From JALYLC01 sp035696365 (GTDB lineage Bacteria; Actinomycetota; Thermoleophilia; Gaiellales; JALYLC01), in NCBI GenBank assembly GCA_035696365.1, contig DASRQS010000069.1, positions 1 to 64,000 on the forward strand: a stretch of DNA of 64,000 nt, in the 5' to 3' direction. The notes beneath the pieces are model-generated. The model was not told where the DNA came from. It was given only the letters and a program-made list of their open reading frames with translations, and searched no databases. Below are positions 32,378 to 40,225 of this stretch, in pieces (position 1 is the first letter of the stretch; each line of letters begins with the position of its first letter). A program made the translations under genes and the position numbers.

Positions 32378-33260
32378 GGGCGAGCGCCTCACCCTCGCCG
32401 AGACCGTCGCGATCGACATCCACGCCCACGTGGAGATGTCGGAGGCGGGCGGCGACTCCCTCCCGGACGAGCTGCGCGAGGCCGCCGTGCGCCACTTCCG
32501 CGGCGAGTCGGCGCGGCCGACCGCAGTCGAGCTCGCGCAGTACTACCGCGCGCGGCGCATGATGGCCGTGGTCTTCACGGTCGACTCCGAGTCGTTCACC
32601 GGCCAGACGCGCGTGCCGAACGAGGAGATCGCAGAGGTGGCGCGAGCCAATGCCGACGTGCTGATCCCGTTCGCCAGCATCGACCCGCACAAGGGCCGGC
32701 GCGGCGTGGACGAGGCGCGGCGCCTGATCGCCGACCACGGCGTGCGCGGCTTCAAGTTCCACCCGAACGTGCAGGGGTTCTTCCCGAACGACCGCATGGC
32801 CTACCCGCTCTACGAGGTGATCCAGGAGGCGGGCCTGCCCGCGCTCTTCCACACCGGCCAGTCGGGTATCGGCACAGGCCTTCCGGGAGGTGGCGGCATC
32901 CGCCTGAAGTACTCGAACCCCATCCACCTGGACGACGTCGCGGTCGACTTCCCCGAGCTCAAGATCGTGCTCGCTCATCCGTCGTTCCCCTGGCAGGACG
33001 AGGCGATCGCGGTGGCGGTGCACAAGCCGCAGGTCTACATCGACCTGTCCGGCTGGTCGCCGAAGTACTTCCCGCCGCAACTCGTCCACCACGCCAACAC
33101 GCTGCTGCGCGATCGCGTGCTGTTCGGTAGCGACTACCCGTTCATCACGCCGGACCGCTGGCTGGCCGACTTCGAGAAGCTCGACATCAAGCCGGAGGTG
33201 CGACCGTTGATCCTGAAGCAGAACGCCATGCGCCTGCTCGGTCTGGACGGAAGGTCGTGA
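32370..33260 (+). CDS. Amidohydrolase_2 family metal hydrolase, PhdC/CouO-like
   Basis: A 296-residue TIM-barrel hydrolase. The N-terminal metal motif is AIDIHAHVEM, GFKFHPNVQGF and ALFHTGQSG carry conserved His residues, KIVLAHPSFPWQDEAI follows, and LFGSDYPFITP has the metal Asp. The family includes ACMSD, LigJ-type hydratases and the 4-hydroxyphenyl-beta-ketoacyl-CoA hydrolase of hydroxycinnamate degradation; the last is my best recollection match over SGWSPKYFPPQLV. It would release an aromatic acid and acetyl-CoA. GTG 32370 is within the ligase gene, with GAGG nearby. Confidence 0.8.
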   Translation: MAEGERLTLAETVAIDIHAHVEMSEAGGDSLPDELREAAVRHFRGESARPTAVELAQYYRARRMMAVVFTVDSESFTGQTRVPNEEIAEVARANADVLIPFASIDPHKGRRGVDEARRLIADHGVRGFKFHPNVQGFFPNDRMAYPLYEVIQEAGLPALFHTGQSGIGTGLPGGGGIRLKYSNPIHLDDVAVDFPELKIVLAHPSFPWQDEAIAVAVHKPQVYIDLSGWSPKYFPPQLVHHANTLLRDRVLFGSDYPFITPDRWLADFEKLDIKPEVRPLILKQNAMRLLGLDGRS

Positions 33261-34369
33261 GCGCCCGGCGCCCGGTCGTCGTCTACGGAGCGAGCGGCTT
33301 CTCCGCCCGGCTGATCATCGAGTTCCTGCGCGAGTACAACGTCCCATTCGTCGCCGCTGGTCGGAACCGCGAGAAGATCGAGGACGTGCTCGCACACGTG
33401 CCCGGCATCGGAACGGCCGACTACGAGATCGCCGAGGTCGCCCACGAGGTGGAAGCGCTCGCCTCGCTACTCGAGGGCGCGACCGTCGTCTGCAACACGG
33501 TCGGGCCGTGCATCTACCACGCCTCGGCAGTCGCGGAGGCCGCGCTGAAAGCGGGCTGCCACTACATCGACACCGGCGGCGAGGCGCCCTGGGTGCGACT
33601 CGCGCACGAGCACTGGGGCGCGAAGTTCCTGGAGGCCGGCCTGCTGCTGGCGCCGGCGACGGCCTACATGTCGGCGGTCGCGGAGGGCTGCGCGCGGATC
33701 GCGATGGAGCGCGCTCCGGGCATCGACTCGCTCGAGATCCTCTCGATGTTCAACGGCTTCCCGACCTACGGCTCGACCCAGACGATCTTCGGGCAGCTGC
33801 AATGGGAGTCGTTCTACCTGGAGCAGAACGAGTACAAGCTGTGGCCGCCGGTGACGACGCTCGAGGTGACGATCCCGAGCGCCATCACGACGCAGCTCGC
33901 ACTGCCCTGGGGCGGCTTCCCGCACCCGGTCTGGTTCAAGGACCACCCGCAGATCGCGAACGTGCGGGCCTTCGGCGGGCTGCTCGACCGCTCGATCATG
34001 GAGAGCATCGTCGCGGGCCAGCGCAGCTATCAGGAGAACATCAAGTCCCTCCCGCCCGACGAGCAGCGCCGTGTGCTCGGAGAGATCGCCGATTCCCTCC
34101 AGCCCGACACGCCGCCGCGCGAGAACCGCCGCATGCAGCGCACGGTCGACGTGGTAGCCGGCCGGGGAAGCCTCGAATCGATCCGCGTCTACGCGCACGG
34201 CCAGGGCGCCTACCTGATGACCGGTCTGATCCAGGCCTTCGCGGTCCACCACCTGGTCCACCAGCCGCCGCGCAAGCTGGGCTTCGCGTCTCCCGGCGAA
34301 GCCTTCGGCCACCGGGAGATCCTGGCGGCGCTGGAGGCGTACGGCCTCGTGCGAGTCGAGATCGCCTGA
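33257..34369 (+). CDS. Saccharopine dehydrogenase-like NAD(P)-binding protein
   Basis: A 370-residue protein. The N-terminal Rossmann fold starts VVVYGASGFSARLIIEFL (GxSGF motif) with RNREKIEDVL and CNTVGPCIYHASAVAEAAL, as in saccharopine dehydrogenase-like and trans-acting enoyl reductase proteins. The C-terminal half (about 130-370) has no motif I can name. It is coupled to the amidohydrolase by GTGA. It may act as an imine- or ketone-type reductase on an intermediate of the aromatic pathway; the reaction is unknown. Confidence 0.76.
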   Translation: MSARRPVVVYGASGFSARLIIEFLREYNVPFVAAGRNREKIEDVLAHVPGIGTADYEIAEVAHEVEALASLLEGATVVCNTVGPCIYHASAVAEAALKAGCHYIDTGGEAPWVRLAHEHWGAKFLEAGLLLAPATAYMSAVAEGCARIAMERAPGIDSLEILSMFNGFPTYGSTQTIFGQLQWESFYLEQNEYKLWPPVTTLEVTIPSAITTQLALPWGGFPHPVWFKDHPQIANVRAFGGLLDRSIMESIVAGQRSYQENIKSLPPDEQRRVLGEIADSLQPDTPPRENRRMQRTVDVVAGRGSLESIRVYAHGQGAYLMTGLIQAFAVHHLVHQPPRKLGFASPGEAFGHREILAALEAYGLVRVEIA

Positions 34370-34409
34370 AGCGGTGCCCGGGGCGTCCGGTCGGCAACAC
34401 GCAGATCAG

Positions 34410-34470
34410 GCAATAACGGGGGTCTGCAACAACGGTCGCAACAACGGGGTCTGCGCAACAACGGGGTCTG
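34410..34470. repeat. Left array of GCAACAACGGGGTCTG units
   Basis: Two exact copies of GCAACAACGGGGTCTG (34438-34453 and 34455-34470) follow a variant GCAATAACGGGGGTCTG (34410-34426) and a shortened GCAACAACGG (34426-34435). The same 16-mer recurs inverted in the right array. This lies in the 475-base gap between convergent genes, in which I see no gene. Confidence 0.85.
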
Positions 34471-34472
34471 GC

Positions 34473-34505
34473 CCGCATCGGTGGGGTCTGACCCCACCGA
34501 TGCGG
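34473..34505. repeat. 33-bp near-perfect palindrome
   Basis: Sixteen-base arms (34473-34488 and 34490-34505) are perfect inverted copies around a single T at 34489. The arm reads CCGCATCGGTGGGGTC. A partial copy of the arm with a GTCAGACCC core appears at 34664-34685. It would form a very stable hairpin or cruciform. No T-run follows, so it is not a canonical intrinsic terminator. Confidence 0.85.
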
Positions 34506-34698
34506 ACCTGCCCCCGACCGTTGCAGAGAGCCGCGAAGCTACTAGGCATGCCGAATGTTTGCGCCTGCGAGCCACGGCTGCGAGTGCTCGGCGGAATCCG
34601 GCCGAAGCGCGAGATATCTTGCAAACCCCCATCGTTGAGCCAATGATTCGCGCGGGGTCAGGACCGCATCGGTGGGGTCAGACCCGCACGGTGGGGGT

Positions 34699-34764
34699 CA
34701 GACCCCGTTGTTGCACGCACGGTGCGGGTCAGACCCCGTTGTTGCACACAGACCCCGTTGTTGC
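34699..34764. repeat. Right array of CAGACCCCGTTGTTGC units (inverse of left array)
   Basis: Three exact copies of CAGACCCCGTTGTTGC (34699-34714, 34730-34745, 34749-34764), the reverse complement of the left-array unit, plus further GGTCAGACCC cores to about 34815. Left and right arrays therefore form a long inverted repeat enclosing about 230 bases (34471-34698), which include the palindrome and show no convincing gene. Confidence 0.85.
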
Positions 34765-34844
34765 GCAGTCCCAGACCCCGCAGCGGCGATTCACTCCGGT
34801 TGCATGGTCAGACCCCTGGCACGCCGGGTCCGGGTTGCGCCGGT

Positions 34845-35600
34845 TCAGGGCGACGGGGCCGTCTCGTCGCGGAGCTGCACCAGCCATTCGGCTGCCGCTG
34901 TGGCGATGCGGGGGTCGATCTCCAGCTCCTCGACGTAGGCCGCTGCCGCTTTCATCTCGTCCACCCGACGGGCTGCGTGGGTGCGCGACCCGGAGAGGAG
35001 GCGTTCCAGGAGGGGCTCGCCCAGGACCGCCGCGATGTCCTCGTGGACGCGGGATTCGACGCCCGCCGCCTTCGCCGACTCCAAGGCCTCGATCGCCGCG
35101 GCCGCGATGCCCTTCATGAACACGCTGCGCAGGAGCTTCAGGCCGGCGGCGTCCCCGGCTTGGCGACCGACCACCTCGACCGGCATGCCGAGCGGCCGGA
35201 AGAGCTCGGCGAAGCGCTCGGCGCCCGTCCCGGAAGCAAGCACGGGGATCTTCAGGCCGAAGCCCGGTACCACCCCGACGAGCGCCACGTCGGCGAACTG
35301 CACGGGCAGCGCGTCCGCGAGCTCGCGTTTCAGCTGCGGCGCGGCGGTGTTCAGGTCGGCGTAGAGGGCGTCGGGCCGCAGCTCGCCCGCCACGCTCGTC
35401 GCCGCGTCCAGCGCGTGGGCGGCCGTCGTCAGACTGAGCACCACCTCCGCCCCGCGCACCGCGTCAAGATCGCTCGCGGCGCTCGGGACTCCGTCGCGCC
35501 GGCGCACGGGATCCCAGGCCCTGACGAGGCAGCCCGCCGCCACCAGATCGGCCGCGATCAAGCCTCCTGCCTCGCCCAGGCCGAGCACCGCGACCTCCAT
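34845..35600 (-). CDS. NAD(P)-dependent dehydrogenase with DUF1932 C-terminal domain
   Basis: A 251-residue relative of 3-hydroxyisobutyrate/6-phosphogluconate dehydrogenases. The N-terminal cofactor motif is VAVLGLGEAGGLIAADL (about residues 3-19), LTTAAHALDA and YADLNTAAP follow, and GDAAGLKLLRSVFMKGIAA marks the start of the C-terminal helical DUF1932 domain. It lies last in the meta-cleavage-like operon, sharing one base with the RraA-type gene (TGATG). It may reduce or oxidise a hydroxy acid produced by the aldolase or hydratase; not established. Confidence 0.83.
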   Translation of the reverse strand: MEVAVLGLGEAGGLIAADLVAAGCLVRAWDPVRRRDGVPSAASDLDAVRGAEVVLSLTTAAHALDAATSVAGELRPDALYADLNTAAPQLKRELADALPVQFADVALVGVVPGFGLKIPVLASGTGAERFAELFRPLGMPVEVVGRQAGDAAGLKLLRSVFMKGIAAAAIEALESAKAAGVESRVHEDIAAVLGEPLLERLLSGSRTHAARRVDEMKAAAAYVEELEIDPRIATAAAEWLVQLRDETAPSP

Positions 35601-36220
35601 CAGTCGCCTTCGACGAGCTTGCGGATCCCCTGTAGGTCGTACGAGAGCTCGCCTGCGGCGTAGCGCTTGCGCATCTCCGCCTCGCGCGCCTCGCGCTCGA
35701 GCGCCAGCGGCAACACCTCGGCGCAGCGCAGGGCGGGGAGGGCCATCGCGCCGTCGCAGTCCATCACGACGAGATCTCCCGGCCGGATCTCCGTGTTGCC
35801 GACGACGACCAGCACATCCAGCTCGCCCAGCTCGCCCTTCGTCGCGCCCTGCGCACGCACCCAGCGCGTCCAGATCGGCAGGCCGATGGCAGCCAGCTCG
35901 TCGAAATCGCGCACGGCGGCGTCGACCAGGATCCCCGCGACCCCGCGCGCCTGCGCCTGGGTCGCGATCAGCTCGCCGAGGAAGGCGTGCGGCGTCGGGC
36001 GGGCACTCGTGAGCACGAGGATGTCGCCGGGATTCGCGTCCGCGATCAGCGCGTGCACCATCGTGTTGTCGTGCGGCGCGCAGAAAGCGATGCGCGCGGG
36101 ACCGGCGACGCGCGAGCCGGGGACGACCTGCGTCAGCGGCAGATCGACGACCCCCATGCGGCCGGCGGCCTCGTGCAGCGTCGACACGCCGAGGCGGGCG
36201 AAGGCGGCGTAGTCGGTCAC
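35600..36220 (-). CDS. RraA-family aldolase, probable 4-carboxy-4-hydroxy-2-oxoadipate aldolase
   Basis: A 206-residue RraA-fold protein. Typical segments are STLHEAAGRMGVV, DNTMVHALIADANPGDILVL, the Gly-rich-to-RD motif GELIATQAQARGVAGILVDA followed by AVRD (about residues 92-115), and GNTEIRPGDLVVMDCDG. The class II pyruvate aldolases LigK/GalC of gallate and protocatechuate 4,5-cleavage have this fold. Its place next to a GalB-type hydratase, which makes the substrate of that aldolase, supports cleavage to pyruvate and oxaloacetate. It also could be a plain oxaloacetate decarboxylase. The GTG start overlaps the hydratase stop. Confidence 0.77.
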   Translation of the reverse strand: MTDYAAFARLGVSTLHEAAGRMGVVDLPLTQVVPGSRVAGPARIAFCAPHDNTMVHALIADANPGDILVLTSARPTPHAFLGELIATQAQARGVAGILVDAAVRDFDELAAIGLPIWTRWVRAQGATKGELGELDVLVVVGNTEIRPGDLVVMDCDGAMALPALRCAEVLPLALEREAREAEMRKRYAAGELSYDLQGIRKLVEGD

Positions 36221-36930
36221 AGCGCCTCCACGACCATTGGGATCTCGCGCTGGAACGCCTCGGCATAGCGGATGCCGCTGCGCCCGGAGATCCGGCGCGC
36301 GTGGTTCGCCCGGTGCTCGGCGCGCTCGGAGTAGTACTGCTTGAGATAGCCCTGGGCGCCCATCGCGTCCATCGCACTCACCTTCTTCTCCCAGACCGGC
36401 GTGATATCGAGGAATGTCGTCGGGACGAATCCACACAGCTCGGGCTGATGCGGCTCGAAGATCAGCAGCTCGGGCGGCGCGATGGTCTTGAAGGCGCTCG
36501 CGACACCGGCCCCGCTGGCCAGCTGGCGCGCCTGCGCGGTGGCGTCGTGCGCCACGCCGTGGTCGGGATTGAACGGATCGAGCGCGGCGTGGGCGAAGAT
36601 CAGATCGGGCTCGAGCTCGCGGATCACGTCGGTGAGCTGCTCGACGGCGGCGGCGTCCATGACGAGGGGATAGTCGCCGAGGTCGAGGCTGCGGAAGTCC
36701 GCGCCGAGCGCGGCCGCGGCCGCGAGCGCCTCGCCGTGGCGGATCTGCTTGACGCGCGCCTCCGTCTGATCGGGCTGCTTCCAGAGCTCGCCCGACTCTC
36801 CGCGCTCGCCGTACGAAAGCGAGACAACGTGAGCCGTGCCGCCGGCCTCGACCACCTTCGCGATCGCGCCCGCGGCGCGCCAGACGAAGTCCGCCGAGTG
36901 CGCGCCGACGACGAGGGCGGTCTTAGGCAC
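36217..36930 (-). CDS. galB: PIG-L/LmbE-fold protein, probable 4-oxalomesaconate hydratase (GalB type)
   Basis: A 237-residue protein. In place of the usual AHPDDE metal motif of deacetylases it has GAHSADFVWRAAGAIAK, which is how I recall Pseudomonas putida GalB. Other shared features are SLSYGERGESGELW, LDLGDYPL, FAHAALDPFNPDHG with a metal His, and FEPHQPELCGF. GalB hydrates 4-oxalomesaconate in gallate meta-cleavage. The RraA-type aldolase that would act next is immediately downstream. The GTG start lies inside the end of the DUF6282 gene (eight-base overlap). Confidence 0.8.
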   Translation of the reverse strand: MPKTALVVGAHSADFVWRAAGAIAKVVEAGGTAHVVSLSYGERGESGELWKQPDQTEARVKQIRHGEALAAAAALGADFRSLDLGDYPLVMDAAAVEQLTDVIRELEPDLIFAHAALDPFNPDHGVAHDATAQARQLASGAGVASAFKTIAPPELLIFEPHQPELCGFVPTTFLDITPVWEKKVSAMDAMGAQGYLKQYYSERAEHRANHARRISGRSGIRYAEAFQREIPMVVEAL

Positions 36931-37822
36931 CGGCCAGCTTCCGCGTGTTGACGACCGCCATCATCCGCACATCATCCTCGGAGAAGCCCGCCTCGAGCAG
37001 CCGGTCCGCCATCAGCGCGAGCCCGTCCTCGACCGGCGGATTGGCGACCTGCCCGAGATCGGTCGAGAGCACGTTGCTGCCTGCGCCCGTCGCCCGGATG
37101 GCCTCGAACGTCGCCTCCCAGGAGACCTTGCCGGTGTGGATCGGCGCGAAGCAGCGCTCGAGCACGGCACCGCGGGCGGCCAGCTCGCGCTGCTCCTCCA
37201 CCGGGACACCCTGCGTCGGATAGTCGGGGTGCGTGACGACGACCTGCGAGACGCCGGCCGCGAGCGCGGCTTCGACCGCAGCGTGGATCTCGGGGCGGCC
37301 GAGGTGTCCCGTCGCCAGCACGAGGCCGTGGCGAGCGACGACCTCGAGCACGGGCGCGAGCGCTTCCGGCGTCACCCGCACCGGCTCGCTGCCGACGCCG
37401 GCCGCGACGAATTCGTCCTGGATCTTCCGCCAGACCGGCTGCTTGGCGGGCTGGGGTCCGTCCTCACTTGCCTCGTTCTCGGAATCGACGGTCGGCAGCC
37501 AGACGATCCGCGCGCCTCCGCGCGCCGCGATCTCGACGGCCTGCGCGTTCAGCCCGCCCACGCCGGCGTTGAGCGTGATCGCACCGAGCGCGTCCACCCC
37601 CGCGACGGCCGCGCGCACGACGGCCGCGCGCTCGGCGGTCGGCGCGTAGTGCGACTTGAGCACGAAGCCCGCGAGCCCTAGCTCGGCGAAGCGGCCCGCC
37701 AGCGAAAGATCGTCGATGCGCCGCACTGCCAGGTCCGGCTCGACGTGCACGTGGAGGTCGTACGCCCCGCGCACCAGCTCGCGCGCAAGCCGAGAGGGCT
37801 CAGTGGCCGGCGCTGCGGGCAA
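36923..37822 (-). CDS. DUF6282-type amidohydrolase-like protein
   Basis: A protein of about 299 residues. YDLHVHVEPDL near the N-terminus carries a His-x-His motif, LKSHYAPTAERA and LATGHLGRPEI add His residues, and VVVTHPDYPTQG and LSTDLGQVANP look like barrel-end metal sites. So it is probably a metal-dependent TIM-barrel hydrolase of an uncharacterised family. Its start is uncertain: TTG 37822, with GAGGAAG upstream, overlaps the dioxygenase end by 23 bases; GTG 37774 is an alternative. It may hydrolyse a lactone or muconate-type intermediate made by the dioxygenase. Confidence 0.72.
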   Translation of the reverse strand: MPAAPATEPSRLARELVRGAYDLHVHVEPDLAVRRIDDLSLAGRFAELGLAGFVLKSHYAPTAERAAVVRAAVAGVDALGAITLNAGVGGLNAQAVEIAARGGARIVWLPTVDSENEASEDGPQPAKQPVWRKIQDEFVAAGVGSEPVRVTPEALAPVLEVVARHGLVLATGHLGRPEIHAAVEAALAAGVSQVVVTHPDYPTQGVPVEEQRELAARGAVLERCFAPIHTGKVSWEATFEAIRATGAGSNVLSTDLGQVANPPVEDGLALMADRLLEAGFSEDDVRMMAVVNTRKLAGA

Positions 37823-38783
37823 GAAGCACTTCCTCTTCGGGCACCGGAGGCGTTCCCTTGATGTGGAAGGACGCGACCGTCTGCATGCCCCACGCCTGCC
37901 CCTTGGCGCGCTCCGCCTGCGACCAGACGACGGGCTCGTGAGCCGGGTCGAAGATCAGGAAGCCGCCTGCGCAGACCTCGATGCGGTTGCCGCCTGGCTC
38001 GTAGGTGTAGAGGAAGAACGTCTGCTGGATGGCGTGCTTGTGCGGCCCCGACTCCATCACGATGCCGTGCTCGAGGAAGATGTCGGCCGCGCGGAGCACG
38101 TCCTCGCGCTGGTCGACGAAGAAGGCGATGTGGTGGAGCCGGCCGCGCGTCCCCGTCACGTCGCGCGTGTACGTCAGGTCGTAGGACTTCTGGCTGGACG
38201 CGAGCCAGACGCCCGCCTCCTGTCCGTCGTCCAGCACGATCTGCTCGGTCAGCCGCAGGCCCAGGTGGCGCTCGCAGAAGACCCGGTTCTCGCCCGGGTC
38301 GACGGCCAGGAAGTTGACGTGGTCGAGGTGGCGGACGCCGACGCCCCGGCCCGGGTAGCGGTGCGGCTGGTTCTTGAGCGCCGGCTTGATCTCGGGCGGC
38401 GCGACGTAGCGCTCGGACTCGTAGAACAGCTCGATGCGATGGCCGTCGGGGTCGAGGAAGCTGTAGGCGCGACCGTGTCCGAGGTCGCCGTCGAGCCAGC
38501 TTCCCGCGACGCCGCCCGCCTCCAGCGCGGCGACGCGCCGGTCGAGCGCCTCGGGGCTGTACGTGCGGTACGCGAGGTGCCCGACGCCCGACTGCGGCGC
38601 GGCCGTCAGTTTGAGCGACGCACGCTCGTAATCGCCGAAGCCGCGCAGGAACACCGAGTCGCCGCGCTCCCCGGAGATCTCCATGCCGAGGATCTCCTGG
38701 AAGTAGAAGAGGCTCTGCGCGGGCTTCGGCGTGAGCAGCTCGATGTGCGAGAGGTGCGCGAGATCGCGGATCGCCTCGGTCAC
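37800..38783 (-). CDS. VOC-family extradiol dioxygenase (catechol 2,3-dioxygenase-like)
   Basis: A 327-residue two-domain type I extradiol dioxygenase. The 2-His-1-carboxylate iron ligands fit the canonical spacing: His155 in RHLDHVNFLA, His217 or His218 in RLHHIAFFVD, and Glu269 in GGNRIEVCAGG. Active-site His250 (in HKHAIQQT) and Tyr259 match the catalytic His and Tyr of XylE. It should open a catechol-type ring next to the diol using Fe(II) and O2. It is followed by hydratase and aldolase genes, not by the usual C23O hydrolase or dehydrogenase. The GTG start overlaps the GMC stop. Confidence 0.88.
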   Translation of the reverse strand: MTEAIRDLAHLSHIELLTPKPAQSLFYFQEILGMEISGERGDSVFLRGFGDYERASLKLTAAPQSGVGHLAYRTYSPEALDRRVAALEAGGVAGSWLDGDLGHGRAYSFLDPDGHRIELFYESERYVAPPEIKPALKNQPHRYPGRGVGVRHLDHVNFLAVDPGENRVFCERHLGLRLTEQIVLDDGQEAGVWLASSQKSYDLTYTRDVTGTRGRLHHIAFFVDQREDVLRAADIFLEHGIVMESGPHKHAIQQTFFLYTYEPGGNRIEVCAGGFLIFDPAHEPVVWSQAERAKGQAWGMQTVASFHIKGTPPVPEEEVLLARSAGH

Positions 38784-40225
38784 GAGAGGTATCCGTGCGG
38801 ATCGGCGTCGAGGTGATCGGCCAGCCGCTCTGCGAGCGCCATGATCGTGAGCGACGGATTGACCGAGAGCGTGTGCGGGACGAGCGAGGCGTCGCCGACG
38901 TACAGCCGTTTCACGTCCCACGATTGCGCGTTCTCGTCGACGACCGACCGCCCCGGGTCGCTGCCCATGCGGCACGACCCCTGCACGTGCGTCGTGATGA
39001 GGCCGGTCCAGCGGACGCTCGTTGCGCCCGCCTCGGTGAGCACGTTGCGCGAGAAGTCGAGCGCGCCGTCCATGCGTGCGCGCTCGCGGTCGTTGAACTC
39101 TGCCGTGAAGGATTCCGCGCCGTTCCCGTCGACCTGCACGCTGCCGTTGTTCTCGTCGTTGGCCATGGCGAGCACACCGATCCAGTGACGGAATCCCCGC
39201 AGGGCCTCGACGAGTGGCGCTCCCCAGAGCGGGCCGTTCTCGTCCTCGAGCGTCGTCGCGAAGCCGATTGGATCCTGGATCGTCGTCGCCTCGATCACGA
39301 AGCCGCCGTCCTCGTCGTGTTGATGGCCCATCGCGTGCGCCGTGATCGGATAGACCATGTGCGCATCCTGCGGCTCCTCGAACAGGCCGTAGACGAGGCG
39401 GGCCGGATGGAAGCCGAGGTTCCGGCCCACGAGGCGGCTGCTCGGGCTGTCCGGCAGGCCGGAGCGCATGAGCAGCTGCGGCGTGTTGAGCGTCCCCGCG
39501 GCGACGACGACTGCGCCCGCCTCGACGCGCGTGAGCGTCCCGTCGCCGTCCGTGTATTCGACACCCGTGGCCTCGCCGTCGTCGACAACGACGCGCTCGA
39601 CGTGCGCGCCGGCGCGCAGCTCGAGCAAGTCCGCGGCCCACGGGTCGTGGATGTAGGTGTTGAGCGTCGACTTGCCCGCGTTGGTCGGGCAGCCCTGCAG
39701 GCAGGAGCCGCAGCGCATGCAGTTGCCGTCGGTGTATGACCGCACGGACTCGAGCTCCGAGCCGAGTGCGTAGAAGGCCGGCGCGACGGTATGCACGCTC
39801 TTCGGCCAGTCGTTGCGCTCGCGCACGCCGAGCCGCGCCTCGACGCGGTCGTAATAGAGGGCGAGGTCGGACGGGCCGAAGGGCGCGCCGCGGCTGCCCG
39901 TCAGGCCGCTCGCCGCATGCCACTTGGCGAGGTCCTTCGCGTGCGCGCGCAGCGCCACCTTGGTGTTGACCGTGGTCGAGCCCCCGACGCAGCGACCGGC
40001 GAGCAGCGCGACCGCGCCCCCCGCGCCTCCGTCGATCAGTGCAAAGCGGATGGGCCAGAAGAGATCGTGCGTGGCCTTCGCCTCCCAGCGCGTGAAGTCC
40101 GCCGCGGTGAGGTGCGGGCCGCACTCCAGCAGGAGCACACGCCGGCCCCGCTCTGCGAGCTCGCCGGCCACGACGCCGCCGCCCGCGCCAGAGCCCACGA
40201 CCACCACGTCGAAGCGCTCGCTCAC
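38780..40225 (-). CDS. GMC-family oxidoreductase, large subunit, with a four-cysteine cluster
   Basis: A 481-residue flavoprotein of the gluconate-dehydrogenase-like GMC group. FAD motif VVVGSGAGGGVVAGELAERG; GGSTTVNTKVALR; active-site His in THVQGSCRMG; C-terminal SVNPSLTIMALAERLADHL. At about residue 168 it has CMRCGSCLQGCP, a C-2-C-2-C-3-C arrangement that could hold an iron-sulfur cluster or be structural. The gene upstream encodes a small gluconate-2-dehydrogenase subunit-3-like partner (GTGA overlap), but no cytochrome c subunit is seen. There is no Tat signal. It probably oxidises an alcohol of the aromatic pathway. Confidence 0.85.
   Translation of the reverse strand: MSERFDVVVVGSGAGGGVVAGELAERGRRVLLLECGPHLTAADFTRWEAKATHDLFWPIRFALIDGGAGGAVALLAGRCVGGSTTVNTKVALRAHAKDLAKWHAASGLTGSRGAPFGPSDLALYYDRVEARLGVRERNDWPKSVHTVAPAFYALGSELESVRSYTDGNCMRCGSCLQGCPTNAGKSTLNTYIHDPWAADLLELRAGAHVERVVVDDGEATGVEYTDGDGTLTRVEAGAVVVAAGTLNTPQLLMRSGLPDSPSSRLVGRNLGFHPARLVYGLFEEPQDAHMVYPITAHAMGHQHDEDGGFVIEATTIQDPIGFATTLEDENGPLWGAPLVEALRGFRHWIGVLAMANDENNGSVQVDGNGAESFTAEFNDRERARMDGALDFSRNVLTEAGATSVRWTGLITTHVQGSCRMGSDPGRSVVDENAQSWDVKRLYVGDASLVPHTLSVNPSLTIMALAERLADHLDADPHGYLS

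Noticed and set aside
34374..34646. Short frames in the repeat-filled 34.4-34.8 kb gap, including a possible transposase remnant
   Set aside because: Their codons are repeat units, there is no ribosome site, and I could not match any transposase motif.
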